Below the pieces are notes generated by a model. The model was not told the DNA's origin. It did no database searches and worked only from the letters and a program-made list of their open reading frames with translations. Both the position numbers and the translations under genes were made by a program. This document shows, in pieces, positions 1-8,891 of a stretch of 64,000 bases of DNA. The stretch lies in NCBI RefSeq assembly GCF_009909155.2, contig NZ_JAAAPM020000003.1, positions 124,001-188,000 of the forward strand, read 5' to 3'. Each line of letters begins with the position of its first letter. Within the stretch, counting starts at the first letter, position 1. The stretch comes from Flavobacterium undicola. GTDB taxonomy: Bacteria > Bacteroidota > Bacteroidia > Flavobacteriales > Flavobacteriaceae.

Positions 1-1099
1 TCTTAAACTTATTTTCTTTGCAATCTCTAATCATTCTTTGTGTTCCGCTTCCAAGCATTTCAATATACTTCCTATAGAAACACATTTGGGCTATATCAGG
101 ATTACGCAAAATAGAATTGTGTTCTACCTTCAAATCTTCAATAGTAATTCCATCTGGTAATTTACCATAATTACTTATTTCTGTTCTATCAGGATAAATA
201 GATATTTGAAGAAAACCTTCAACTGAATTATAATCCCTATGTACAATAGCATTTAAAATACCCTCTCGTAAAGCTAATTCAGGATAATTTAATTTATCTT
301 TTCTTAGAAGCCCTTTAACAGTATAATTTCTCCCATATACAACATCAATATATTCAAATATTGCAGTGATATTTTTAAAAATATTACCTTCAAAAATTCT
401 ATCATCAATAAATTGATTTCCTAATGTTTTTGAAGGATAAAGTGTGAGTCTAATTCTCGATTGAGAAATAAAACGTATTGGGTTTTTACCAAACAATACC
501 ATACAAGCATTGGTTATATTCCCGTTTTGAAGTAATCCAACTTGAATCAAAAAATCTTCTACGTCTTCAATTTTAGCCTCTTTCTTATATTCTTTATACA
601 GTTTAATTGTTTGTCTTATTTCTGCTGTATCTAAATCGGTTAATTCCGCACCTAATAAAGGCATTCTTTCCCAATGGAAATCTGCCTGCTTTCTTTCTGA
701 AATAAGATTAGTCAATTTCTCAGGACTAGTAGTTTTTGTTGTCTGACCAATTCTGTTATATATGATACCTTTGTATTGATATGGTTTTTTTGCGCCTTCC
801 CAAACACTAATTAAGATAACATCATTTTTTTTGTATTTAATTACATCTACAGAAATGGGAGCAGTTGGTTTTATAAATTCTACTAAAGCATTCTTTATTC
901 TAACTGATTGTAGATAAACATTCTCAACACCCACTATATTTTTACCGTCATCAACTCCTACAATTAAATCACCGCCTTGTGTATTAATAAAAGAGGTAAT
1001 GGATTTTGCGATTGCATCAATGTTTGGTTTTGCCTTAAATTCCAAACGAACACCTTCTTTTTGTTGCAACAGATTTTCTATTATAAAACTATTTTCCAT
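1..1099 (-). CDS. AlbA_2 (Schlafen-like) ATP-binding protein, partial
   Basis: This gene runs leftwards off the window, so about 366 codons are visible and the C-terminus is missing. The first 100 residues fit the AlbA_2 (Schlafen AlbA) fold: LEFK at residues 19-22, then NTQGGDLIVGVDD at 39-51. Near the left edge the reading GSGTQRMI matches the glycine-rich box of the HATPase_c_4 domain of RecG-like COG2865 proteins. Such proteins are usually annotated as transcriptional regulators or putative DNA-binding proteins, and many lie in defence islands. The ATG (complement 1097-1099) lies inside the 3' end of the DUF4062 gene, an 11-bp overlap, so the two are probably co-translated. Family assignment is firm; the cellular role is unknown. 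Confidence 0.85.
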   Translation of the reverse strand, partial: MENSFIIENLLQQKEGVRLEFKAKPNIDAIAKSITSFINTQGGDLIVGVDDGKNIVGVENVYLQSVRIKNALVEFIKPTAPISVDVIKYKKNDVILISVWEGAKKPYQYKGIIYNRIGQTTKTTSPEKLTNLISERKQADFHWERMPLLGAELTDLDTAEIRQTIKLYKEYKKEAKIEDVEDFLIQVGLLQNGNITNACMVLFGKNPIRFISQSRIRLTLYPSKTLGNQFIDDRIFEGNIFKNITAIFEYIDVVYGRNYTVKGLLRKDKLNYPELALREGILNAIVHRDYNSVEGFLQISIYPDRTEISNYGKLPDGITIEDLKVEHNSILRNPDIAQMCFYRKYIEMLGSGTQRMIRDCKENKFK

Positions 1100-1682
1100 C
1101 GTTGCTATTTGTTTGATTGATTACTTCATTAATAAAATTCTTGTTGGTAAATTGCGCATTGATATATACCATCATTTCATCTAAGCGATAAAACTCCTGT
1201 GCCCAATTACCATTTCTTAAAGCCAAATCTTTAACGTGGTTCTTTATTACATATTCATACACGTTAATACAGCGTTTATCAAAGAGTTTGTTATCCTCAA
1301 TTACAATTTCATCACCACTTTTCAATTTCATTTTCTTAAAAAGATTGCGTGCAAAAACAACATCACGATGAACCAAAAACCAATAAGGCTTTTTCAATTC
1401 GATTGCCTTCTTTATTTCTTCAAATGTAATATTCTTATCACCAATATTACCTGTTCCGTAGTAGGGACGAATAATCCCTAAAAACAAATCACATTCAGTA
1501 ACTGCATTCAAACAGTTATCCAAATTAGACAAGTGAGGATTTACCTTAATACTTCCAAAATGAGAATTCAGCACCTCATAACCTAATGTATTAAGTTGTG
1601 CAACAATTTGTGAGATTTGGTCTTCAAATCCATAAACAGTTGAACCAACCATTATTTTTATCCTATTCTTTACTTTACTCAT
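1089..1682 (-). CDS. DUF4062 (TIR-like) domain protein
   Basis: A 197-residue protein with an N-terminal DUF4062 domain. Residues 8-20 (IKIMVGSTVYGFE) form the first beta strand and loop, 64-78 (CDLFLGIIRPYYGTG) the central strand, and 82-99 the helix with paired Glu88/Glu89 followed by KKP. That order is the one seen in TIR and nucleoside-deoxyribosyltransferase-like folds, where the helix glutamate is catalytic. By analogy it could act on NAD or nucleotides, but that is inference. The C-terminal half (about 105-197) is not recognised. It is the first gene of a two-gene unit with the overlapping AlbA_2 ATPase gene. No clear TAnnTTTG promoter was found upstream. The arrangement suggests a defence or stress module. 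Confidence 0.75.
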   Translation of the reverse strand: MSKVKNRIKIMVGSTVYGFEDQISQIVAQLNTLGYEVLNSHFGSIKVNPHLSNLDNCLNAVTECDLFLGIIRPYYGTGNIGDKNITFEEIKKAIELKKPYWFLVHRDVVFARNLFKKMKLKSGDEIVIEDNKLFDKRCINVYEYVIKNHVKDLALRNGNWAQEFYRLDEMMVYINAQFTNKNFINEVINQTNSNDGK

Positions 1683-1852
1683 TTTTGAGTTTCATCATTT
1701 AGAATTATATCCTTTTATTTTTTCTCCCCTAACGCTGAACCCTTATATGACTTACTATCAAGCATTCTGATACATTATTCGCTGAGTTAAAGATAACAAT
1801 AATTTGAACGAAAACATCTCACAAAAACACTGTCATGCTGTTTAACCAAAAA

Positions 1853-4800
1853 TTATTTCACATACTGCGAAGGACTACATCCAAAATGTTTAGAAAACGT
1901 ACGTGAAAAATTAGATGGTTCTGAGAAACCAACTTTGTAAGCAATTTGGGAAATACTCAAATCTGAATTTTTAAGCAATTCTTCGGCCTGATTCATTTTT
2001 ACTTTGGTAATAAATTCATGAACCGTATTTCCTGTTATTCCTTTTAATTTTCGATACAGCTGTCTTTGGCTAATGCCTAAAGCTTGCGCCAACTCATCCG
2101 AATTAAAATCAGTTTCTTCAATGTTGAGGTTGATTTTTTCAATTATTTTTTCAAGAAAATCATTATCCTGATCGGGTACTTCCTGTTGCAATTGGTCTAT
2201 CTTTTTGATGCCCGCAAGCCTGTTTTGCAAAATGATTCTGTTTTCTAACACACTTTTTATCTGTGCGTTTAAAACATCCACATTAAACGGCTTCATGACA
2301 TAGGCTTCTGCTCCCAGATTGTATCCTTCTATTTGATTTTCATCAGAACCTTTTGCCGTTAAAAAGATAAGCGGAATATGGCTGGTATTTTCATTGCCTT
2401 TAAGTTCTCTACAAAATTCAGTTCCCTGCATTTCGGGCATCATAATATCCGAAACAATAATATCCGGTATGAATTGTATCGCAGCCTCAAGCCCTTTCTT
2501 TCCGTCATACTCCTGAATCAAAGTATATTCTTTAGATAATTCTTTATTCAAATAGGTTTGCACATCCGGATTGTCTTCTACAATAAGCAGCGTAGGTTTG
2601 GCACTTTCAAAAGAAATTTGTTCTCGCTCCTTTTCCTGATTATCCTCATAATCCTTATTTTGATGAAGCTGTTCTACTTTAACAACAGTACTATCCTCCA
2701 TTGTGGCGGCTTCGTAAGGAAGGCTAATCAATACTTTAGTTCCTTTTTCAGGCGTGCTTTCAATTGCAATAGTTCCTTTTAAAAGTTCGATTAAATTTCG
2801 TGTTAAGGACAATCCAATTCCAGAAGAATAGCCATGATACGGACTAGGGCCAATAGTATTAAATGGTTCGAATATTTTTTCTAATTCGGCGGCATTGATT
2901 CCAATACCATTGTCTTCAACTGTAATTTCCAAATTAGATTTCCCCTCATTAAGAGCCGCAGAAAGTATCACAAGTCCTCCGTCTGCGGTATATTGAAAAG
3001 CATTAGATACTATGTTCACAATAATCTGTTGTACTTTTTCAAAATCCAAAGAGCAGTATAAAGGCTTTTTTTCAACCTGAAGTTGAAGCGTTATATTTCG
3101 TTTTACAGCTATAAATTGGAACGAAGTATAGCATTCTTCTATAAACAAATTAAAATTTTGAAACGTAGGATTTAATTTCAGTTTCCCCATTTCTGATTTA
3201 CGGAAATCCAAAATCTGATGAATCAACTTGGTCAAATAACTGATGTTTCTATTGACTATCGAAAAATAAACTTCTTTGTCTCCTGCAGCCACTTTATCAT
3301 CCTGAATGCGTTTTAAAGGATCCACAATCAGGGTTAATGGCGTTTTTAAATCATGGGAAATATTGGTAAAGAATTCTATTTTTTCTTTGTTTAAAGCTTC
3401 TTGTCTTTCGGTATTCAATCGTTCCAGTTTGATTTCGTTTTTCAAACGATCTCGGTACAACATGGCTTTAAAAAGCCAAAAAGCTATTGCTGCTAAGAAA
3501 GCGACAAAAAATATTTTAGCCCACCAGGTTCCATACCAAGGCGCACTTACATCAATATCCAATACTTTTATGGGCGATTTTGTATCGTTTGGCGAAACTA
3601 CACGAGCCTTAAAAACATAATTACCCGGAGGTAATCTATTATAGGTTATTTTACTGCTATTGGTCTTAATCCATTTGTCTTCATAGCCTTCTAAAGTGTA
3701 CTCATAGACCATCTTATTCGTATTCCTATAATTAAACGAAGCTAATTCTATTGTAAAACTTCTATTATCATAATCCAACTGAATCGATTGGGTTTGCGAC
3801 AAATCTTTGGTCAAAACAATTTGATCATTAATTGTATCCATCGGAATCACTTTTTCACTCGACAAATACAAGCTTTTAAAAATCAACTTATCATTAACTA
3901 GATTCATTTTGATTTCAATTGGACGAAAAGAGAGATAACCGTTTTTATCTCCAAAATATATTTTCTGATTGGCTACATCCTTATAAAATGCTCTTTCTGA
4001 AAAAGTCCATGACCCAAACTGATCTTCTCTTCTATAATTGGAAATTTTATTCGTGACAATATCAATCATCGAAAGCCCCTGTTTATGAGCAATCCAAAGA
4101 TTTCCTTTAAAATCATCAGTGATTGATGAAATATAAATATTAGGACTTTCCGATTGCAATTGTACTTTTTCAATTCGCATCGGATTTGCATTCGTGTAGA
4201 TTTTATTCAATCCTTCGCTAGAACCAACCCAAATTGCTCCTCGTTTGTCCCTATGCAAAGCATAAATAATATTTCCTGAAATTTGGTTTTCAAGATGCTT
4301 ATCAAAAGTATTTAGCACTAATTTATCATATATCTTCCCCGCATTATTTATTTTTAACCGAACAACACCACTTCCCTCAGTTGCTAACCACAGTTCACGA
4401 CCGTTAACACATAAGACATCCATAACACTTCCATTATGGATTGTATCGGCTAAATCATAAAAGCTAATTTTATCATTGGCTAAATTGATACAAGCAATGC
4501 CATTATACAAACCAACCCACAAATTATTCCCCGATGCTTCTAAAGCATAAACAGACCAAATGCTTAAATTAGGACTTAAAGTTCTATTGATTATAACCTT
4601 ACATTGATTGGTTTTAGGATTGTAGCATTCTAATCCGTTACGGCCGCCTATCCAAATTTGACCTTTGTTGTCCTTGAAAAAACTGCGCGCATTCTTAATT
4701 TGGCTATTCGATTTATAAAAAGGATGATTATAATCTAAGCCTTCCTTATTGTAAATTAGTATTCCTTCATCAGTAGCTAACCATATTTCATTATCTACTT

Positions 4801-5524
4801 TTAAAATACCTTTAACCGTAGCTAATTTGCTGTTTTCGCTGGATTTTCTATAGCTGTAATGCAATTCAAACGGATTCCTGCTTGGATTTGCCTTATATAC
4901 ATCGCCTCCTCTGGTTCCCAGCCAAATAATATTTTCATCATCTATAAAAAAATCGGTGATGTAATCATCTAATAATTGTCCGGGATGATTGATGTTAGCC
5001 GTATAATGATATTTCTCGCCTGATTTTATATCCTCAGCAGTAAATAAATGGGAAGACAAAGAATACCTTTTCCCATTTACAATTCGGTTTTTATTTAACT
5101 CACTGGTATTTCTAGCCAACTTGTCAATTATAATTTTAGGAACTTTAGTATCAGCAACAATTTTAAAAGAATTCAGCTGATAATTAAACCGAACGTATTT
5201 TCTATCGAAGGTTAAAAACCAAAGTCCTAATTTTTTATCAGAAACAAGATTGCGTATTCGGTTATTGGGTAATGAGGTCTTGTCTTTTGGATTGTGATAA
5301 AAAAAGTCGAATGTTTTTCCATCGTAGCGATAAGCGCCATTCCAACTTCCAAACCAAACATAACCTATAGAATCCTTAGCAATTCCATGAATTTGAGTCA
5401 CAGGATTTGCATCCCGACCAGATATTTTTTCGAAAAAAAGATTTTGCGCTTTCAATCCTGATAAAGACAAGAAAGAAAGCACAAAAAAAGAAACTACACA
5501 AAACCAAATTTGTTGCTTTTTCAT
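1853..5524 (-). CDS. Hybrid two-component system sensor/regulator (HTCS)
   Basis: A 1223-residue one-protein signalling system. In order: signal peptide (about 1-27), periplasmic two-component-regulator beta-propeller repeats (about 30-590), a Y_Y_Y domain (about 600-655), one membrane segment (about 667-690), HisKA with ISHDLKTPL and His724, HATPase_c (DNGIGI and GIGLSL boxes), a receiver domain with SDIMMPEMQG and phospho-acceptor Asp1026, and an AraC-type HTH at the C-terminus. HTCS proteins sense oligosaccharides and turn on polysaccharide utilisation genes, but no susCD pair or glycan enzymes lie beside it here. An in-frame start 66 bp upstream (5590) is rejected because a promoter -7 box (5570-5577) falls within that extension and the signal peptide begins at 5524. 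Confidence 0.93.
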   Translation of the reverse strand: MKKQQIWFCVVSFFVLSFLSLSGLKAQNLFFEKISGRDANPVTQIHGIAKDSIGYVWFGSWNGAYRYDGKTFDFFYHNPKDKTSLPNNRIRNLVSDKKLGLWFLTFDRKYVRFNYQLNSFKIVADTKVPKIIIDKLARNTSELNKNRIVNGKRYSLSSHLFTAEDIKSGEKYHYTANINHPGQLLDDYITDFFIDDENIIWLGTRGGDVYKANPSRNPFELHYSYRKSSENSKLATVKGILKVDNEIWLATDEGILIYNKEGLDYNHPFYKSNSQIKNARSFFKDNKGQIWIGGRNGLECYNPKTNQCKVIINRTLSPNLSIWSVYALEASGNNLWVGLYNGIACINLANDKISFYDLADTIHNGSVMDVLCVNGRELWLATEGSGVVRLKINNAGKIYDKLVLNTFDKHLENQISGNIIYALHRDKRGAIWVGSSEGLNKIYTNANPMRIEKVQLQSESPNIYISSITDDFKGNLWIAHKQGLSMIDIVTNKISNYRREDQFGSWTFSERAFYKDVANQKIYFGDKNGYLSFRPIEIKMNLVNDKLIFKSLYLSSEKVIPMDTINDQIVLTKDLSQTQSIQLDYDNRSFTIELASFNYRNTNKMVYEYTLEGYEDKWIKTNSSKITYNRLPPGNYVFKARVVSPNDTKSPIKVLDIDVSAPWYGTWWAKIFFVAFLAAIAFWLFKAMLYRDRLKNEIKLERLNTERQEALNKEKIEFFTNISHDLKTPLTLIVDPLKRIQDDKVAAGDKEVYFSIVNRNISYLTKLIHQILDFRKSEMGKLKLNPTFQNFNLFIEECYTSFQFIAVKRNITLQLQVEKKPLYCSLDFEKVQQIIVNIVSNAFQYTADGGLVILSAALNEGKSNLEITVEDNGIGINAAELEKIFEPFNTIGPSPYHGYSSGIGLSLTRNLIELLKGTIAIESTPEKGTKVLISLPYEAATMEDSTVVKVEQLHQNKDYEDNQEKEREQISFESAKPTLLIVEDNPDVQTYLNKELSKEYTLIQEYDGKKGLEAAIQFIPDIIVSDIMMPEMQGTEFCRELKGNENTSHIPLIFLTAKGSDENQIEGYNLGAEAYVMKPFNVDVLNAQIKSVLENRIILQNRLAGIKKIDQLQQEVPDQDNDFLEKIIEKINLNIEETDFNSDELAQALGISQRQLYRKLKGITGNTVHEFITKVKMNQAEELLKNSDLSISQIAYKVGFSEPSNFSRTFSKHFGCSPSQYVK

Positions 5525-5569
5525 ACAATTCCGATAAATAAGTTTCTTTTCATAGCAATTTCTAAAATT

Positions 5570-5577
5570 CAAAAATA
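5570..5577 (-). promoter_or_regulatory. Promoter -7 element (TAnnTTTG) for the HTCS gene
   Basis: The plus strand reads CAAAAATA, which is TATTTTTG on the coding strand, a match to the Bacteroidota -7 consensus. It lies 46 bp before the preferred ATG at 5524. Confidence 0.5.
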
Positions 5578-5600
5578 GAAAAACATCCATTAGAAAACGG

Positions 5601-5633
5601 AAAAACCTGATAACATTATGTCATCAGGTTTTT
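5601..5633 (-). terminator. Hairpin terminator between tyrS and the HTCS gene
   Basis: AAAAACCTGAT (5601-5611) pairs perfectly with ATCAGGTTTTT (5623-5633) around an 11-nt loop, with a T run on the minus strand after the stem. It would end leftward transcription from tyrS ahead of the HTCS promoter. Confidence 0.6.
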
Positions 5634-5663
5634 AAATTTAGGTATAATTGTCTAAAATAACAC

Positions 5664-5884
5664 TTATATTTATCTATAAATCAAAATACTGGTATTTCTG
5701 AGATTTAGCTGTCCTTAGCTTCCGCAATCGAGTGTCAAATGTTTGAAAAATGCGTGAAAAGAAAAGCTGTTTGATCCGCCGCGGCGGAGAGTTCTTTTCT
5801 TTTAGCATTCGAAAACTAATTTGACCGACGAGGAAGCGTAAGACTTGATTTTTTTGTTTCTTTTTTGATCAAGCAAAAAAGAAA
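5664..5884 (+). repeat. Dispersed intergenic repeat, copy 1
   Basis: About 220 bp that recurs at 23572-23845 in the same orientation with only scattered mismatches. The core carries AAAAGAAAAG and CTTTTCTTTT as inverted arms around the perfect 12-bp palindrome CCGCCGCGGCGG. The right end is an A/T-rich tract with another inverted motif (TTTCTTTTTTGATC / GATCAAGCAAAAAAG-like). It fills nearly all of the 361-bp gap between tyrS and the HTCS gene, ending next to the tyrS stop codon. No transposase is present, so it is most like a MITE or REP-type element. No gene is seen in it. Confidence 0.8.
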
Positions 5885-5885
5885 G

Positions 5886-7178
5886 TTACAGTACTCTCAC
5901 CACAAAATAATTTTTCTTTCCACTTTGCAACAAAACAAACTGATTGTTGATTAAATCTTTGTTCGAAAGCGAGAAATCTTCTTTTACTTTTTCTCTGTTT
6001 ACCGAAATAGAATTAGCAGTCAAAGCTCTTCTTGCTTCTCCATTCGATTTAAAAAAGCCTGTTTTTTCGTTTAAAATAGCTACAATATTAATTCCAGCTT
6101 CAATTTCAGTTCTTGCAATTTCAGCTTGCGGAACTCCGTCAAAAACTTCTAAGAAAGTCGCTTCGTCCAGTTGTTTCAAATCTTCGGCAGTGGCATTTCC
6201 AAAAAGAATATTCGAAGCCTTAATCGCATTGTCTAAATCAGCCGCCGAATGCACCATTACGGTAATTTCTTCCGCCAAACGTTTTTGCAACAAACGCAAA
6301 TGCGGTGCTTCTCTATGTTTTTCAGTTAAATCTTCTATTTCCTCTTTCGATAAAAAGGTAAAAATCTTGATGTATTTTTCAGCATCAATATCAGACGTAT
6401 TCAACCAATATTGGTAAAATTTATAAGGAGATGTTCTAGCTGAGTCCAACCAAATATTTCCTCCTTCAGATTTTCCAAATTTAGTTCCGTCCGCTTTTGT
6501 AATCAATGGACAAGTCAAAGCATACGCTTTTCCACTTGCTATTCTGCGTACTAATTCCGTTCCGGTAGTGATATTTCCCCACTGATCGCTTCCTCCCATT
6601 TGTAGTGTACAGCTTTTCTCTCTGTACAAATGCAAGAAATCGTAACCTTGAACTAATTGGTATGTGAACTCAGTAAACGACATTCCTTCAGCAGATTCTG
6701 AAGACAAACGTTTCTTTACCGAATCTTTCGCCATCATGTAATTTACAGTAATGTGTTTACCCACATCACGGATGAAATCCAAGAAGGAGAAATTCTTCAT
6801 CCAATCGTAGTTATTCACCAACTCCGCAGCATTTGGCGCATCGGAAGTAAAATCTAAGAAACGAGCCAATTGTCCTTTTATCGCTTCCTGATTGTGACGC
6901 AAAGTAGTTTCGTCTAATAAATTTCTTTCGTTAGACTTTCCTGATGGATCACCAATCATTCCTGTTGCTCCACCTACTAAGGCTAAAGGTTTGTGTCCAG
7001 CTATTTGAAAATGTTTCAATAACATTACTCCAACTAGGTGTCCTATATGTAATGAATCTGCAGTTGGGTCAATCCCCACATACGCCGCACGCATTTGTTC
7101 CATCAAATGTTCTTCGGTGCCTGGCATAACATCGTGGAGCATTCCTCTCCAAGTTACTTCTTCAATAAAATTCTTCAT
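5886..7178 (-). CDS. tyrS: Tyrosine--tRNA ligase
   Basis: This 430-residue class I aminoacyl-tRNA synthetase charges tRNA-Tyr with tyrosine in the cytoplasm. The Rossmann fold carries the HIGH signature intact (SLHIGHLVG, about residue 42), the ATP/tyrosine site [13 protein letters not shown], the [10 protein letters not shown] tyrosine-binding motif, and KFGKS in place of KMSKS, which is usual for bacterial TyrRS. An S4-like RNA-binding domain closes the C-terminus ([12 protein letters not shown]). The length is typical. The open frame extends four codons upstream to a TTG, but the ATG at complement 7176-7178 fits the family start. A -7 box lies at 7229-7236. It is a single gene, followed by the dispersed repeat. 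Confidence 0.97.
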   Translation of the reverse strand: MKNFIEEVTWRGMLHDVMPGTEEHLMEQMRAAYVGIDPTADSLHIGHLVGVMLLKHFQIAGHKPLALVGGATGMIGDPSGKSNERNLLDETTLRHNQEAIKGQLARFLDFTSDAPNAAELVNNYDWMKNFSFLDFIRDVGKHITVNYMMAKDSVKKRLSSESAEGMSFTEFTYQLVQGYDFLHLYREKSCTLQMGGSDQWGNITTGTELVRRIASGKAYALTCPLITKADGTKFGKSEGGNIWLDSARTSPYKFYQYWLNTSDIDAEKYIKIFTFLSKEEIEDLTEKHREAPHLRLLQKRLAEEITVMVHSAADLDNAIKASNILFGNATAEDLKQLDEATFLEVFDGVPQAEIARTEIEAGINIVAILNEKTGFFKSNGEARRALTANSISVNREKVKEDFSLSNKDLINNQFVLLQSGKKNYFVVRVL

Positions 7179-7228
7179 GTTTTTAATCAATTTACTTCGT
7201 CAGTTCAGCCTTTCAGGCTTCGAGTGCG

Positions 7229-7236
7229 CAAAGATA
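7229..7236 (-). promoter_or_regulatory. Promoter -7 element for tyrS
   Basis: CAAAGATA on the plus strand is TATCTTTG on the coding strand and matches TAnnTTTG. It is 50 bp upstream of the tyrS ATG. Confidence 0.45.
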
Positions 7237-7329
7237 ACTTTAATTACACAATTTGAAAATTTGAAAATGTACCAATTTGAAAAAAATATCTAAAATGCTA
7301 ATTGTTACCTTATAAAATTGATAAATTGT

Positions 7330-7337
7330 TACATTTG
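7330..7337 (+). promoter_or_regulatory. Promoter -7 element for the SDR gene, possibly leaderless
   Basis: TACATTTG matches TAnnTTTG and ends only 5 bp before the ATG at 7343. If used, transcription would begin at or next to the start codon. Confidence 0.4.
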
Positions 7338-7342
7338 TATTT

Positions 7343-8335
7343 ATGATTTTAGTTACAGGAGGAACCGGTTTAGTTGGCGCGCATTTATTACTTCATTTAT
7401 TAGAAAATGGAGAAAACGTTCGTGCTATTTATCGCAAGAAAAACAACATTCAGAAAACAAAATTGCTGTTTCAGCATTATAACAAATCTTCTTTGTTTGA
7501 TGCTATCGAATGGGTGCAAGCTGACATTCTTGACATTCCTTCATTAGAACATGCTTTTATCAATTGCTCACAAGTATATCATTGCGCTGCATTGATTTCC
7601 TTTGATCCAAAAGACGAAAATTCACTTCGAAAAATCAATATTGAAGGAACAGCGAATATCGTTAATTTTTGTCTTGCCAAAGGAATCCAGAAGTTATGTT
7701 ATGTAAGTTCTATTGCTGCTCTTGGCGATTTAGCCCCACACGAAACTATAAAAACCGAAGAAACCGAATGGAATCCGGAGAAACATCATAGTGATTATGC
7801 TATTTCTAAATACGGTGCCGAAATGGAAATTTGGCGTGGACAACAAGAAGGTTTAAATGTTATTATTGTCAATCCCGGTATTATTATTGGACCTGGATTT
7901 GAAGACCAAGGCAGCGGCCAACTCATTAAAAAAATAGCCGATGGCATGCTATTTTACACATCAGGAAGCACTGGTTTTGTTGCGGTAGACGATGTAGTAC
8001 GAATGATGTACCAATTAACTCAAAGTACTATTTGCAACGAACGCTTTATTCTTATTGCTCAAAACATCGTTTTTAAAGAACTTTTCAATACCATTGCCGA
8101 TACCCTAAAAGTAAAAAGGCCTAGCGTAGAAGCCAAGCCTTTTATGATAGAAATCACCTGGAGAGTGAATTGGATTTTGAGTCTTTTTTCTCGAAAAAGC
8201 AACAACATATCTAAGGATACACTTCGTTCTTCTATTAGCAAAAATGACTATTCAAATGACAAAATTAGAACAGCTTTAAACACTTCTTTTTTAGATGTAC
8301 ATCAATACATCAAAGAGAATTTTAGCGTTATTTAA
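7343..8335 (+). CDS. NAD-dependent epimerase/dehydratase (extended SDR)
   Basis: A 330-residue cytoplasmic oxidoreductase of the extended short-chain dehydrogenase family. The N-terminus has the dinucleotide-binding motif GGTGLVG (residues 6-12), followed by the acidic patch around Asp61 and CAALIS. The catalytic pair is in YAISK (about residues 151-155), with the upstream serine in YVSSIAALG. The fold resembles dihydroflavonol reductase or 3-beta-HSD-like SDRs common in Flavobacteria; the substrate cannot be told from sequence. It stands alone on the plus strand and its 3' end overlaps the convergent DUF4296 gene by 8 bp. Confidence 0.88.
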   Translation: MILVTGGTGLVGAHLLLHLLENGENVRAIYRKKNNIQKTKLLFQHYNKSSLFDAIEWVQADILDIPSLEHAFINCSQVYHCAALISFDPKDENSLRKINIEGTANIVNFCLAKGIQKLCYVSSIAALGDLAPHETIKTEETEWNPEKHHSDYAISKYGAEMEIWRGQQEGLNVIIVNPGIIIGPGFEDQGSGQLIKKIADGMLFYTSGSTGFVAVDDVVRMMYQLTQSTICNERFILIAQNIVFKELFNTIADTLKVKRPSVEAKPFMIEITWRVNWILSLFSRKSNNISKDTLRSSISKNDYSNDKIRTALNTSFLDVHQYIKENFSVI

Positions 8336-8888
8336 CCCTAACTCCGTTTTTAATCACCTTTGATTTTATTGTTGTCGAAATCTTCTTTTTTGCATTTTTT
8401 GGTTTTTTCTTCAATAAAAGCAAGCTATCTTTTTTCTTAATTTTTTGAAGCGAATCTTTCTTTCTAGCCAAAGTTATTTTTTTAACTTTTTGGATAGAAT
8501 CCGTTCGTTTCTTTTTAGCAATTAAAGAATCTCTTTTAGCTACTTTTTTGATAACAGCATCAATAACAGCTTTTTTACCGTCTATTCGTTTGATAACAGT
8601 ATCATACATCGCCTTATACTCATCAAAATCAGAAGCATAATAAACATTGTTTTGTGCAAATTGCACGCTGTCTATTTTATATTTTTTATAAATAAACTCT
8701 TTAGGATTAACCCTGTAATTTTCGGTAGTACTAGGTTCATTGTATTTTATCGCTTCTAAAAGCGACAAATCATAAATAATGTTTTGCATTACTTCTTTAT
8801 CTATAAGATGATCCGGTTCTTTTACCGTCTCCTCCTTACAACCAAAGAATAACATTATTACAACTAAAAAAAATACCGCGTTTTTCAT
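8328..8888 (-). CDS. DUF4296 lipoprotein
   Basis: A 186-residue predicted lipoprotein. The N-terminal hydrophobic stretch ends at MLFFGC, putting the lipidated cysteine at residue 17. The middle (about 25-110) is the DUF4296 domain, beginning LIDKEVMQNIIYDLSLLEA; the tail from about 115 is strongly basic (repeated KK and RKK runs), as in many flavobacterial members. The function is unknown. It is the last gene of the dpm1-like/pyrC/DUF4296 unit, starting 3 bp after the pyrC stop, an association often seen in Flavobacteriaceae. It overlaps the convergent SDR gene by 8 bp. Confidence 0.8.
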   Translation of the reverse strand: MKNAVFFLVVIMLFFGCKEETVKEPDHLIDKEVMQNIIYDLSLLEAIKYNEPSTTENYRVNPKEFIYKKYKIDSVQFAQNNVYYASDFDEYKAMYDTVIKRIDGKKAVIDAVIKKVAKRDSLIAKKKRTDSIQKVKKITLARKKDSLQKIKKKDSLLLLKKKPKNAKKKISTTIKSKVIKNGVRVK

Positions 8889-8891
8889 TGC

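Noticed and set aside
5944..6417. 157-codon open frame opposite tyrS
   Set aside because: Antisense shadow of a highly conserved gene; no start signal or homology.
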